In this document: in pieces, positions 28,124-40,516 of the stretch
Layout: every line of letters starts with the position of its first letter
Numbering within the stretch: position 1 is the first letter of the stretch
Source of the DNA: Manduca sexta
Taxonomy: Eukaryota > Arthropoda > Insecta > Lepidoptera > Sphingidae
Assembly: GCF_014839805.1 (NCBI RefSeq)
Contig: NC_051130.1
Span: 9,424,001-9,488,000, forward strand
Length of the DNA: 64,000 nt
Reading direction: 5' to 3'
The notes under the pieces: generated by a model
Told to the model about the DNA's origin: nothing
Databases searched by the model: none
Seen by the model: only the letters and a program-made list of their open reading frames with translations
Program-made: the position numbers and the translations under genes

Positions 28124-29491
28124 ATGCCGCCAAAATTCGATCCTAATGAAATTAAAATCGGTAAGCATTGCAAACGTCGAGAAAGTGTTGTGTCGTCTGT
28201 GATCAGTTCTTCACTGGTTTTGTGTTTATATTACAGTCAAATTGAGATGTGTTGGTGGAGAAGTCGGTGCCACATCATCCTTGGCTCCCAAAATCGGTCC
28301 TCTCGGTCTCGTAAGTACAAAAACTGCAATATAAGAAATCCTTATATCCTAACCTATAATTTGTGCATGGCAGGCTCGTAAATACAATAACATGTAAAAT
28401 TTTCTTCTCGAAACGGAGCAATTAGGTTTGAACTATGAACAAGTAATATTTGTTATTTGGATTTTTTATAGTCATTTCAATATTTGCTCACTAATTGCCC
28501 CGTGTGATATCCTGGGGGGTGCCTCCCTACCAGGCGCGTCCTTCCGGGTGGCGGATGGAAGGAACCCGCGACTCAGGATACCTGACCAGTTTCCCTGTCG
28601 CGGCTACTCCGAATGCTCAATAAGGAGTCGCGGACCAGGCCATGTGACTGCCATGCTTTTTTTTCCAGTGTTTACGTACCAGGATTTTGTAAGTTATAAT
28701 AAGTAAGGTTAGGATAATAGTGCTGTTTATTCATAATTTTATTTATTTATTGAAAATATGTTTTTTATTTCTTATCTTACATTATTGACATTTTCTTTGC
28801 CTCACAGTCCCCTAAAAAGGTTGGTGATGATATCGCTAAGGCCACCAGTGACTGGAAGGGTCTCAAGATCACTGTCCAGCTTACGGTACAGAACAGACAG
28901 GCACAGATTGCTGTGGTACCTTCAGCAGCTGCCCTCGTCATCAGAGCTCTGAAGGAGCCTCCTCGTGACCGTAAGAAGCAAAAGAATGGTGAGTTTAAAA
29001 TATATCTATCAATTATAAGTATTTTAGTAATGTATAAAACAATTAATTTTACAATTGTATGTCTAGTGCACAGAAGAAATATTAGTTGTTTCTGAACTCT
29101 TCAAAAATAAAAATTTTACTTATGATATAACTTATAAAATATGCATAAATATAAGATATATAATTTATTTTGTGAATAAGTGGTTGAATTTTTAATATCT
29201 TGAATATATTCAATACAAATATACCTAAAGACTAGATATTTCTATTTTTTTTGTAATGAAACTAATGTGCTAAAATTGCTTTTTTCAGTGAAACACAACG
29301 GCAACATCACATTAGAAGATGTTATCGGCATCGCCAAGATCATGAGGGCGCGCTCCATGGCCAGGTACCTCTCTGGCTCAGTGAAAGAGATCCTCGGCAC
29401 TGCTCAGTCTGTGGGCTGCACCATTGACGGCAGGCCCCCACACGACATCATTGATGACATCAACAGTGGCGCCATCACCATTGATGAATAA
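28124..29491 (+). CDS. RpL12: 60S ribosomal protein L12 (uL11), complete
   Basis: This protein of the large ribosomal subunit sits at the base of the stalk, binding 28S rRNA in the GTPase-associated centre. Exons are 28124-28160, 28237-28310, 28808-28988 and 29289-29491, giving 164 residues (the family has 165). The protein begins [20 protein letters not shown] and continues [20 protein letters not shown] and [20 protein letters not shown]. It ends with the rRNA-binding [20 protein letters not shown] and [10 protein letters not shown]. All splice phases agree. Intron 2 contains a GC-rich insert of about 170 bp unlike its surroundings. A poly(A) signal lies 70 bp after the stop. Confidence 0.97.
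28497..28665. repeat. GC-rich insert in RpL12 intron 2, probable transposon fragment
   Basis: In an otherwise AT-rich intron, about 170 bp is strongly GC-rich (CCTGGGGGGTGCCTCCCTAC, GGCGCGTCCTTCCGGGTGGC, GAGTCGCGGACCAGGCC). It has no matching reading frame. It resembles the 5' untranslated region of a non-LTR retrotransposon, but the class is a guess. A snoRNA is possible for a ribosomal protein intron, but I see no clear C/D or H/ACA boxes. Confidence 0.4.
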
Positions 29492-29560
29492 ACTTTGAGG
29501 ACTTAATGTTTCTTTTATTATAACCTAACAATAGCAAGCGGTCTAAAAAGATATTATGAA

Positions 29561-29566
29561 AATAAA
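29561..29566 (+). terminator. RpL12 poly(A) signal AATAAA
   Basis: AATAAA lies 70 bp after the RpL12 stop codon. This is the short 3' UTR expected for a ribosomal protein gene. Confidence 0.6.
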
Positions 29567-29974
29567 AGCTAATTCCTACCAACTTCCCTTTCGTAACTTG
29601 TGTAAAATCTAATCATTGGAAAGACTTGCTAACCACATTTCACATCCTTAGACTAAACGGCCAACTCAAAATGTATATATTCTGATTTTGTTAAAAAACC
29701 CTTGTATGCTCTATAACCCTATGAAGAGAAAAAAACAATTATAGAATAGAAATAGATTCTCACTTTCGCCGCGACCGCCCAATTCACTGCCCTTTATATA
29801 TTGTCCAAATCTCTTATTTGTTTCCTACATATCGATTAAATTTTTTTGGGTTAGGTCACCTTAGTTCTAAAAGTGCGATTTATGCATATCTGTAGTACCT
29901 ACTACCTATATTTTGTGTCGAGTTCCCTTTTGGGAAATGTCGCTCTTCACCACTGTAAACCAATAAGTTTATTT

Positions 29975-30036
29975 ATTGTGTAATAGCTACTTTAGATCTA
30001 AAAACTACTTTTGTCCTAAATTAGCTATTACACAAT
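29975..30036. repeat. Inverted repeat, 15-bp perfect arms
   Basis: ATTGTGTAATAGCTA (29975-29989) is repeated exactly inverted at 30022-30036. The stem can extend by TTTAG/CTAAA past one mismatch, leaving a loop of about 20 nt. It may be a transposon remnant. No flanking duplication was found. Confidence 0.8.
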
Positions 30037-30784
30037 GAGTAGATATCAGTTCAATTATGTCTTACAACTATTGTAACATTAAAACTTATGGACTAATGAA
30101 TCTGATTTAATAACAAAATACAGAACCGACAAACATTACACCTTTATGCCCATAGAGTAAGTAATATAGGACGTAAGATATTTATCTCCGAATGAGTATT
30201 ACCATACATCCAGTGCACACATTTTTCGATATGTGTTTCAAACAAACCAAACCTATCACCTAAGATGTTTTTATTACATTGCCTATCGCCAAATAGGGCA
30301 AATTTCAAACTCGGGACTGATAAGTACTTAATCATTAAATAAAAACTATCACTGCCCAAACCGAGACCTTAGAGCTATGTCATACAGCATATATATTGTA
30401 GGTACGATCAGCAACAAAAGTCGATGAACAAATACTAATTTACAAAACACCTGAACATTGAAACGGACCATAAATCACTTACCAAAGAAGAGTACAGATT
30501 AAGGTTATCATTTCAATATGGATACCAAAGTAAAGGATTGGCTGAAAAATATGAAAAAGAAACTGACGTTTACGTTGAATCCTTCGAAGAGAATCTATAA
30601 TACTGCCATAATAATTTTGAATTTACACATTTGTTCCTTAAACCGGCCAGTGCTCTATAACATAGGATGTTTAAAATGTAACTAACTTATTCCTATTAAT
30701 CTTATAATATTACTTACTAAAATATTATGATGTTTTGTCCATACTTAAAAATCTATGATTCTGGTTATTAACTTCAATATATAC

Positions 30785-30985
30785 TATTATATAAACCTGA
30801 AGAGTTTGTTTGTTTGAATGCGCTAAACTCAGGAACTGCTTAACCGATTTTGAAAATATTTCACTTATAGGAAGCTACATTACAGCGCTATACGCTACTT
30901 TCTATCCCGGGTCAATATAAAGCAAGACTTTAGTCCTTGAAAAATTTTTTCACGCAGGCTGAGTAGCGAACCAAAGCTAGTATGT
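30785..30985 (-). mobile_element. RTE-like retrotransposon tail, inverted
   Basis: Read on the minus strand it begins CTAGCTTTGGTTCGCTAC and contains GATAGAAAGTAGCGTATAGC and GGTTAAGCAGTTCCTGAGTT. This corresponds to the recurring CTAGCTTTTGCCCGCGGC family seen at 31637, 45245, 60720 and 62665. It is non-coding and diverged. Confidence 0.6.
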
Positions 30986-31636
30986 TACAAAATAACAATT
31001 TAATTGATATTCTGGACTGTTGGAAAAAAAGCTTGTATATAAAACAAAGAATTTGCTAATTTCAGCCACATTTGTATTTATTACAGATCATAAAAAATTG
31101 CTAGTAATGTTTAGCGGTGAATGGTTTGACGGCGTTCAGCTACTTTTGTAGTTCAATTATGTCAAGTTGTTTTGTATTTAAATTAATCAGTAACTTATGG
31201 TAAATGATAATGATTAGGAAATATTGGAAACAAATTATGTTCAAGGACTTCTGTTGCTGACTGTACCTTTCCATGTTTTAAGTCTTACTACAGTTATTGT
31301 GGATATTTTTATGAGCAAGGATTCTCCAAGATTTTAAAGTAAATAATCAAGAATTGGGTGTCTGTGACTGAACACCTTTTTAAACCTCGCCAACGAAAAT
31401 TATTTAATTGTATAAAATTATGACACAAAAATGTTATAAAAATGATCGTTAATCCCTTTCCAATTCGAATCGAATAACTAAGATTGATTACAAATAGGTA
31501 AATATATAAAAATACTATTATAATTACTTCTTCGTTGTCTATTCAATACTAACAAAGAAGCAAAAATAAAACTTTATAAGAAAGAATAAAAGCGCTTTCA
31601 AACGTCACTAAATACAAAAATCTTTATATAAGTATA

Positions 31637-31845
31637 CTAGCTTTTGCCCGCGGCTCCACCCGCGTTATAAAGTTTTTCAGGCTAAAGTTTTCCGTTATAA
31701 ATGTAGTAGTTTCCCGGGAGCCTATGTTCTTCCCAGGGTCTCAAACTGTCTCCATACCAAATTTCATCTTAATACGTTGGGTAGTTTTGAGTTTAACACG
31801 TTCAGACAGACAGATGCAGCGGGGGACTTTGTTTTATAATATATT
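31637..31845 (+). mobile_element. RTE-like retrotransposon tail
   Basis: It starts ACTAGCTTTTGCCCGCGGC and CCGCGTTATAAAG, continues CCAAATTTCATCTTAATACG, and ends in AGACAGACAGATGCAGCGGG and an AT-rich tail. This is the most GC-typical copy of the family in this window. Confidence 0.65.
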
Positions 31846-32034
31846 TTTAGAACTTTTAAAGTGGAACAATCCCGTCATACATCACTGTTGCATAACTTTA
31901 ACCGTTTACGCAGCACAGGCAACGGAAGCTCTCAAAACTTATAATTTTCCCCGTTTTTGCAACATGTTTCATTACTGCTCCGCTCCTATTGGTCATAGCG
32001 TGATGATATATAGCTTATAGCGGTCCACAAATAA

Positions 32035-32143
32035 AGGGCTATCCAACACAAAACGAATTTTTCGGTTTGGACCGGTAGTTCCTGAGATTAGCGCGTTCAA
32101 ACAAACAAACAAACTCTTCAGCTTTATATAATAGTATAGATGT
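32035..32143 (+). mobile_element. Fragment of RTE-like tail
   Basis: TTCCTGAGATTAGCGCGTTC and AACTCTTCAGCTTTATATAA followed by TAGTATAGATG match the 3' end of the repeat family at 45245-45475 and 62665-62860. Confidence 0.6.
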
Positions 32144-32323
32144 AGGTATACACAAGGTACTTAGTCTGGATCTGCGAATGTCATTTAAATTTTGTATCCG
32201 GAATATTCCTAGTTGTATTTAACTTTGGAATTGTACCATCTGAGGTAACTATAACAGATATGATAATATGTAATTTTTCGTGAAATATACAAGATAAAAT
32301 ATTTCCAAGTGAACATTAGTAAG

Positions 32324-32399
32324 TTCCACGCAAAATCAAAGTGAACAAGTAGTTATAATATAAGTTATAACAACTTGTTCACTATGATTTTGCGTGGAA
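32324..32399. repeat. Long hairpin upstream of MAU2 (27-bp arms, one mismatch)
   Basis: The left arm is 32324-32350 (TTCCACGCAAAATCA...) and the right arm 32373-32399 (...TGATTTTGCGTGGAA). The loop is 22 nt and itself contains the palindrome GTTATAAC. It ends 97 bp before the MAU2 ATG, so it lies in the promoter or 5' UTR. Confidence 0.9.
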
Positions 32400-32496
32400 A
32401 GAAATGTGGTGTTGAAAAAACAATATTTTTAATCTTTTCGTAGTTTTCAAAACTTTATTAACGGCAACACTGTTCCCTCCAAGCAGAAATGTCAAA

Positions 32497-35400
32497 ATGG
32501 CGTCACCGCAGGACTGTTTGTATATTTCTCTACTTGGTTTAGCGGAACATTTCCGCACATCGAATCCTCCTGACATAAAAAGTTGTATCCAGTGTCTACA
32601 AGCTGTATTTAATTTCAAACCACCAGCGAGAGTGGAGGCCAGAACTCATTTACAACTTGGTAATATTCTCTTGACGCACACCAAAAACATCGACTTGGCG
32701 AGAACGCATTTAGAGCAAAGTGTAAGTTTTTTTATTGTTATTTTCCTCGTTACGTGCACTGTTGTGTCTTGGGAGTGCGTATGTTCATCTACAGTCTGTA
32801 TATTATCTATGCAAACGTGTTGTGTGATAACTTTCTTGAAGAAAGTAAACATTTTGTTTGAAGTGGGTCAAAAAATAAGAAATAAGTGTTATCGTTTGTA
32901 GTGGTGCCTGTCGCAGACGACGAATGCGTTGGACGACTTTAAGTTCGAGGCGGCGAGCGTCCTGGCTGAACTTTTTGAGCAGCAGGGCCAACCAACACAC
33001 TCAAAGCCTATCTTGAGGAAAGCTATTGAGTTGTCACAACACAGTGTTTACTGGCACTGTAGGCTTATATTCCAATTGGCAGTAAGTATTACAAGAGAAT
33101 TTTTTTTTTAAATTACCTTTCACTATTTTCATGTTTGTTTATTGTTTTTCTACACTGATTTAATCATTTAATATCATTATGGATATTACCGGATGACTTG
33201 TTACTTATAGACCTAGGTTTTATAACGACAAATAATATGTCAAGGGTAACTAAACATAAACTGCTTTAAGTTTATTAGTGATCTACCGTATTAAATTTAT
33301 GAAAATTAAAAAGTATTTATATTTGGCAGTTGTAGGCAAAATCATACAAATAAATGTGTTATAAATTATTATTAAAACAATGTTATGGATAATATACAGT
33401 GAATAATAAATGAATTATAATATGAGATGGATCAAACTATCTTTGTTGATATGGCCAAAGTCAAAATTGCACAGTCAATATTTCTCTCTATTTGATCTCA
33501 ATTATGAATAGCATATTTGGCATAATGTTAAACAATGATTTTCCCCTTGTCTCTTTAAAAAGGATATATTATCATTTTTCCAATAACTGCAAATGAATAT
33601 ATTTTATCTATTCACCTCAGTATTGTTTTAAGCTACTGCAAGAACTTATGAAGTGCTATTAATATTCATTCCAGCAATGACTGGCAATCAGATAAAACTG
33701 AGAATTGCATCACTTAAAAATAAGAGCATGATTGTATACAGTGATTTTATAATCATTTTGGAAATAAAATGTAGTTACTTACAACAATTTTTATGACTAA
33801 AAATAATATAATTTTTAATTGTTCGAGATTGATAATTATTATTTTATAATGATAGTAATTTTACAAAAATTATTCATAGATATGAATGGCACCAATTGTA
33901 ATGATTATACTAGTACATGAGATGTAGTTGCATTACCATGAGTTCTCATTTATTATGTGTAAACATTAATTTTAATGTTAATAAATAAATATTTTTATTT
34001 TATTACATTAGTGTTTTTTAAACTGTACTATTGATATAGAATTTGCATTTTTGGTTCCAAAACTGGCTGCATACATAAATAGCTTTGTTATATAGCATAT
34101 GTAACACAATAAACACACATTCACATTTTTGGGATAGGAGTAGGAAGAAGCGAAACTAGTGCACTCACTTTTCTCTATGTTTTCTGTCCCATGATGGGAA
34201 AGAGGGCTAGCCTATGTTCATATGGCCTTCAATTACAGACTCTGGGCTGATACTAAGCAAAAAAAACCAATGCCACTGCTTGGCATAGTATTCAAACCTG
34301 AGACCTCGGCGCGGTAGTTCTACCGCGCTCATAATACAGATACGCCACTAACAGTCATTTTCAATTAACAAAAATCTCAATCTTAATCTTCAATGCGAGT
34401 CCGAGAATGAACCAATGAAAATAAGTAATTGGTATGGAAAAAAACTTTTTTCCCATTGGTCCATTTCTAAGATAGATCGAACACACCGATTGGGATCGTT
34501 TATATGGAAAATGAAAATGGTGGTAAAGCAATCGACATCAATAATGGAATATGCAATAATAAACTTTTTTTTAGCAAATCCATGCAACAGAACGGGAATA
34601 TGAAGTTGCAAGTAGTTTACTCGGAGTTGGTGTTGATTACGCTCAAATATCAAATGCGGCGTATACCCGCGTGTTGTTCTTACTAAGTAGAGTAATGGTG
34701 AGTATATAAATTATTTCCTTATGTTGATAATATTACAAAAACACTACACCCTAAAATCACAACTATAGCTTTAATACTATGTCATGTAAAAAGTATAACA
34801 TGGTAATTGATTTTTTTTTTTCAGTTATTGTTAATAGATAAAAAAATACAAGAAGTGTTACCATTGTTAAACCAGGCCGGACACCTAGTAGACTCATGGA
34901 CGGGGAGTCCACATCAAAAGGAGTACCTTAAAGTGTTCTTTCTTGTTTTGCAGGTATGTTCTAAGTGCATAATTAATTAAATCTTTAGGTGTATTATAGT
35001 ATAAGTTTTAATGAAGAAAAGAAAACTAATGTGAAATCCATATTGTAATAAATGGGTATCATGTTTGTTAATTTTATTTATAGTTACATTATGGACAATT
35101 ACTGCTTATATAAAACTTTTAGGAAAAAAATATGACAATATGACTAACATATTTCTGCATTATCACTGTGTGTGCCAATCATTCTAAATTTGCTCAGTAA
35201 TTTACACCTATATACACTATATGCATATTATATGATTGTTTCAAATATTGAGCATCAATTGAAACTATACTATAGAGTATTATAGTTTTTTACGGTGCAT
35301 ATTTAATGTCTACATTTACTAGGCCATATTGTTATGAATGAAATAAAGTTTTAACTTTGTCATGAAAATATAATGACAAGTCAGCTGTGACATTATTTAC

Positions 35401-38400
35401 AATACTTTGTCACTGTTTGTGTGATATAATTGTATTAAAATGTTGCAATTTCTAAGAAAATGCTTACAATACAAAGTAACGTTACAGTTAGCAGATTGTG
35501 TTTTGGATATAATTGCATTATTGCTTATCTGATGTATTTTTAGTAGGAACTAACTTATTATGATATAAATATATATTGTTACTATTGAAAACAGATGTCG
35601 GTTTCCCCAATTTAGCTTTTTGAGGGTACTATCTATGCGATGAGATACTATGGAACATGTTTTCAACTATGTGATTAGATTTCCTAAAATATTCTCGTAA
35701 AATTAAGCATTAACTGCATCTGACACAATATGCCAACATTTGTGTTTTGCGCGTGCGGAAAGCACACAAATGTGTATATAACTAAGGCTGTCTTAGTCAT
35801 TCGCGTCCCCAAACGCCAATGCGAGACAGCACACTCCGTGGTGGGTATGGTGTATATTGTTTCGGAACCGCAGTCAGTGTATTACAGAAGATTGGTAAAA
35901 ACGCGCAGGTTAACTTTTCGCGCGTAAGATAGACAGACTAGAAGGCAATTGTCTGGTGACAACTGATTAAATAGGTATTGGGAACATTTTATTTATTTAT
36001 TCACTCTTTGCATACAAATAACAAAAAATTAATAACTCCAAGCAATATCCTCCAAAGAACCATGAGATGGATATTAGAAAACGAGAAGGGGAGGGCAATC
36101 TAGTGAATAGAATAATGTATAATAATAATTTTAATAGGTATTTCGGCAATCACACGTTCTTCAGAATAAAAGAAAACAGTACATGATGTTTGGTGAATTC
36201 TTAATCTACAGTCTAGTCTACAACTATCTTTTCATAGAACATAGTATAAAATGTTGCGTGCTTTATTTTATTCCTGTCAATGGATACAATCTCAGATAAA
36301 AAGTAGTTAAATGATACTCTACCAATCTTGAACCTTGATATCATCTGACGTTATTTTACACAAGGTGAGGTTTTTATTGAGCGATTGTCACAAACATGAT
36401 TACTTAACTAGTTGTTTCAAACAACATCACAAATCTTAAATCTACATTTTTGCATTGCACTTTAATGACTTAATATTTTTAGGATTGCATTAAAAAACAA
36501 ATGAAGTACTTATTTAAATTTGTCGAGAGAATGGGTACATAATATATAAAAAAGATTTTATAAAAAATAATGTATTCCCATGTTTTATTCATATCTAATG
36601 ACTATAATTTGAGCTTGAATTATATTTTAATATTTCAGGTATGTCACTATTTAATGGCAGGACAAGTGAAAAGTGTGAAGCCATGCTTGAAACAGTTGCA
36701 ACAGAGTATACAGACGATCATGGCGCCAACGTGGCCAGATGACGATGGTAAGACATTGAGTTCATTTTTTACTTACATTCAAAATTTTGTAAATAGAATC
36801 AAACAGTTAATTGTGCTGTCAATATTCCCGCCAAAATTCTACCGTCTTAATTATGTTGCCAGAATTTAATAGTAACTTGTTTTGGGAAAAATAAGCGAAG
36901 GAACTGAAGATGTTATGCATTATTGACTATAAAAAAAAATATGTATACAATTCACAACTGTAACCAAATGATTGTTAATAAGTGATGGAATATTATTTTA
37001 AAAATAAACATAATGGAAAATGTTCGTGACAGCTGTGTGCGGCAGCGCGCCGGGCGAGTCGTTCGTGTGGCTGTCGCGGCAACAGCTGTACGTGCTGGTG
37101 TACCTCGTGACCGTGATGCACTCCGCGCAGGCCGGGTACATGGACAAGGCGCACAAATACACAGAGAAGGCGCTCGCGCAGATCGACAAACTTACTGGTC
37201 AGTGGCTTTATGTATTTGCCTTTTGTGTGAAGGTTTTTTAGTGTCTAGTAAGAAAGTGTTAAATGTTCATGCTGTGATGCAACTAATGCATAGACAATAA
37301 ATATATGGGAGTGCAACTGATGTTTTCAGTTCGCCTGGCTTATTTTATCTTATAATTCAGGGCCATACTATCGTTATGTCAAGTATAAATCTCTATCGTA
37401 TATTGTCCCTAGCGAGCGATGACGGCGGCGGCACGTCGGTGGTGTCGGCGGTGACGGGCAGCGCGGGCGGCGGGTCGGCGGCGCGGTCGGGCGCGGCGCT
37501 GGCGTGGCGCCTGCGCATGGCGCTGGTGGAGCACGCCGCGCTGTGCCGGCTCGTGGCGGGCGGCAAGGCGCAGGCGCTGCACGAGATCGCACGCGCCGCG
37601 CATCTGCTCGCGCGCGCGCCCACCAGTACGTACACTACACACTACACACCGCTTGACTCATACACATTGAAATAAAAGTGAGTCAATCAAAATATTAATC
37701 ATATATATTTTACATCTACAAAAACAGTATAAATAGCAAATCAGAAACTTTCCACACTACCACGTATATTAATTTTCTAGTGTAATATAAAGTATTTTAT
37801 TTAAATAATGTTTATATTAGCGGCGAGTGCGGCAGCGCACACACCACAGCTGCACTGTCTGCTGGGGCTGTACGCCATGTCCATGAACTGCATGGAAGCG
37901 GCCGAGGCGCAGTTCCACACCGCGATACACGTACGTAATCTAATGTATAGATTATATAATCTATACTTCTATAGTATTATAAAGAGCGGAAAAGTTAATT
38001 GAACGCGCTAATTTCAAGAACCATTGAAGCGATTTTATTTTCAGTCATAGGACTACATTACTCCTGAGAGCTATAGTCAACTTTTTATCCCGAGAAAATA
38101 TGAAGCCGGACTTTTATTTACGCGTGCGGAGGCGCGAAAAAAAGGTTTAAGTTATACACAGAGCTGTGATTACGCAAATTTGGAAAACAATGGAGAAAAT
38201 GAATTCCCGTTTATTGCACAAACAATTAGCATAATTAAATATTTTTGTTTCCAGACGTCACAAGAAAGGGATTTGTGGATGTTCGCGAAATTAAACTTGG
38301 CCATTGTATATTTACGGGGGAGGAGAGATAACGATCTGGCGCAACTTATGGAACAAGTGAGTATTCCGCTTAAACATATAGATGAATGTTATAGCTTTGA

Positions 38401-40516
38401 GTTTTAAACACCGCATATTTTAATATTAATATATAATGAAAAACAATGCCATCGTCATTGCGACTGAGGGTTGCGGCGTATTTCTTGTGTGGGCGTTCTA
38501 TTTCACAAGTTTAAATAGCACAAGATAAAGTAGTGCTACAAACGTAACGTAAATATACGACGTTACAGTTCGTTACGTTCTGTTCTATGAAAGAACATAA
38601 CATTCGTTGTGTTCTTCTGTGGCACTGAAAGAAACAATGCCAGTTTCAAACAACTAAAACTATAAAGCGGGACAAGAAAGCTGTAGAAGTTATATATATT
38701 CTGCAGAATCTTTACAGTCACCGTCAGCTGACGTCTGCAAATGTTGAAGCCCATTGCGTTAGGCGTCAGTAGCATTGAGATACATCTGTACAGAATTATT
38801 GAAATATTACGAAAGTAAACGTATCCGTATCTTAGTCTAAATTTAACTTGATATTTTATTTATAGGTGAGGCCCGAGGCGTTACCGGCGTACGCGCACGG
38901 GCTACGAGCGGCCTCATATTACGTTTTAGGGTTACAAGCATTCTTCCAGGCGCGGTATAACGAAGCCAAGTGAGTCAAATGTATTATGAATTAGTTATAA
39001 TTTTTTTTAAGGCTTTTTTTGTTTCTAGACAGTCCTTCCAGTTTAACGACTGTTGTGATCTTATTCGGCCATCATTACGAAACTGATTAATAATCTCTAT
39101 AATTTATTATAATAATAATGATAATGTCAGCCCTGTATTATATACTTGCTGCTCAGCACGGGCCTCCTCTACTACTGAGAGGGATTAGGCCTTAGTCCAC
39201 CACGCTGGCCTAGTGCGGATTGGTAGACTTCACACACCATCGAAATTCCTATAGAGAACTTCTCAGATGTGCAGGTTTCCTCACGATAATTTATTATAAA
39301 AAAAAAGATTTTTACTAATATACCTTTATAACAACTGTCCTAGAATAAAATTCTAATTATACCCATATAAATCCATTTTTAGGAGGTACCTACGCGAAAC
39401 CCTGAAGATGGCGAACGCGGAAGACCTCAACAGGCTGACGTCGTGCTCGCTCGTGCTGCTCGGACACATCTTCCTCTCCATCAACAACTCGCGCGAGAGC
39501 ATGAACATGGTCACGCCGGCCATGCAGCTCGCCAGCAAGATACCCGACGTGCATGTGCAGCTTTGGGCGTCAGCTATATTGAAAGGTATGCAGTAACATC
39601 AGCAAGCTATGTCTTTTGGCGAGTCTCAACTTATTTGGTGAACTTTACCACTTGACTAACTTAGATTGGCAGTACTGAGTGAATTCATAAGGCCTCGTTT
39701 TCGGAGATCCGGGCGTCACACGTTGTGTTAGGGCGTGGCCCGCACTGAATTCAAACATACGGCGTTATATTACTGTTTATACGGAAGAGCGAAGTTACAC
39801 GTTTTTGAAATGTAGCATTATTTGCGGCGGAATCCGCGGAAGTATCGACGCGTCTAATGCAGCGTTTATTGAGGAATTCTCTATTCTAGTAACAGCAAAA
39901 AGGAACTAGTCGTTTGATTGTGTAACCCCTACCGTTGCACTCCGCGTGCGCCGCAGTGATGATCGCCGAGGACCAGTCGCGGGCGCAACGGCGGACACCG
40001 CCACTCTTAACACCACTTATCTTTATTGTCAAAATCGTACATCATTTTTGTTTATACGTGTGATGACTGAGGCCACTACACACGCCGTCGCACTGTAAAC
40101 GATAAAATCGTCGATGCGCTGTGTGAGATGCCGCGTAACACACGTCGCCCTGCGTCTCAGTAAACGACGCCTAGGTCAAATGCACAAAGTAACGGTTTTT
40201 ATCTTTGATAAACTACACAATTTCACCAGTGAGCAACCCTCCAAGACTTTCGGTCAAATGTAGGGTTTATGTCACAAGAATATTAACTTTATTATTAAAG
40301 AAATTGTACAAAAGAATTTTCTTTCCAGATTTGTACAGACTAGCAGGCGACACTGAGCGTGAGACGGAAGCATATCAAATGCACTGCAACTTCTCGCAGG
40401 CGTTGCTCAAGGACCACTTTCAGGCGACGCAGCTGCCGCAGCACGCGCTCGTGCAGTGGACGAGTGGCCCGCCGCCCAGCCTGCCGCCTCCGCCCAACGT
40501 CAGCCACGCCACATAG
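32497..40516 (+). CDS. Mau2: MAU2 / SCC4, cohesin loading factor (complete, 12 exons)
   Basis: MAU2 is a superhelical TPR protein that wraps the N terminus of Nipped-B/SCC2, and the pair loads cohesin onto chromosomes. Exons are 32497-32721, 32902-33081, 34575-34697, 34825-34953, 36639-36747, 37033-37197, 37413-37625, 37821-37930, 38255-38356, 38866-38969, 39383-39585 and 40329-40516, all phase-consistent, giving 616 residues (human form about 613). Diagnostic blocks are [18 protein letters not shown] at the start, [24 protein letters not shown]-type [53 protein letters not shown], and [20 protein letters not shown]. Exon 7 is very GC-rich and adds a Gly/Ser-rich segment ([17 protein letters not shown]) before the conserved helix, probably a disordered loop. 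No disruption is seen. Confidence 0.96.
34141..34365 (-). mobile_element. SINE-like repeat (family C) in MAU2 intron 2
   Basis: On the minus strand it reads GGCGTATCTGTATTATGAGC, then GCGGTAGAACTACCGCGCCG and GGTCTCAGGTTTGAATACTA, where GGTTTGAAT resembles a pol III B box. The body follows with GGCTAGCCCTCTTTCCCATC. Only one copy is in this window. Confidence 0.5.
34370..34505. mobile_element. MITE-like element, second copy (MAU2 intron 2)
   Basis: CTCAATCTTAATCTTCAATG and CCGAGAATGAACCAATGAAA match the copy at 20622. The right end GATTGGGATCGTTTAT is the expected inverse terminus; the left terminus is degraded. Confidence 0.6.
37935..38150 (-). mobile_element. RTE-like tail, inverted, in MAU2 intron 8
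   Basis: TATAGTATTATAAAGAGCGG, AATTGAACGCGCTAATTTCA and ACGCGTGCGGAGGCGCG match the recurring tail family read on the minus strand. Confidence 0.55.
39105..39288 (-). mobile_element. Family A SINE, 5'-truncated, inverted, in MAU2 intron 10
   Basis: Reverse complement of the SINE 3' body: AGCCCTGTATTATATAC, GGATTAGGCCTTAGTCCACC, GTGCAGGTTTCCTCACGAT. It stops before the pol III box region, so it is a 5' truncation. Confidence 0.8.

Larger units (their letters stand above)
29492..32496. other. 3 kb intergenic region between RpL12 and MAU2
   Basis: It contains no credible gene. It holds the RpL12 poly(A) signal, a 15-bp inverted repeat at 29975-30036, RTE-like retrotransposon tails (30785-30985 inverted, 31637-31845 and 32035-32143 direct), and a long hairpin at 32324-32399 just before MAU2. 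Confidence 0.6.

Noticed and set aside
28428..28706. 92-residue frame across RpL12 intron 2
   Set aside because: It crosses the GC-rich insert, has no similarity, and splice sites on both sides show this is an intron.
29930..29960. Possible hAT end CTTCACCACTG
   Set aside because: No matching left terminus or 8-bp duplication was found nearby.
31724..32020. 98-residue frame before MAU2
   Set aside because: It starts inside an RTE-like tail and continues in AT-rich DNA with no recognisable protein.
37374..37642. Minus-strand frames opposite MAU2 exon 7
   Set aside because: Arg/Pro/Ala-rich shadows of a GC-rich exon that has correct splice sites and family similarity on the plus strand.
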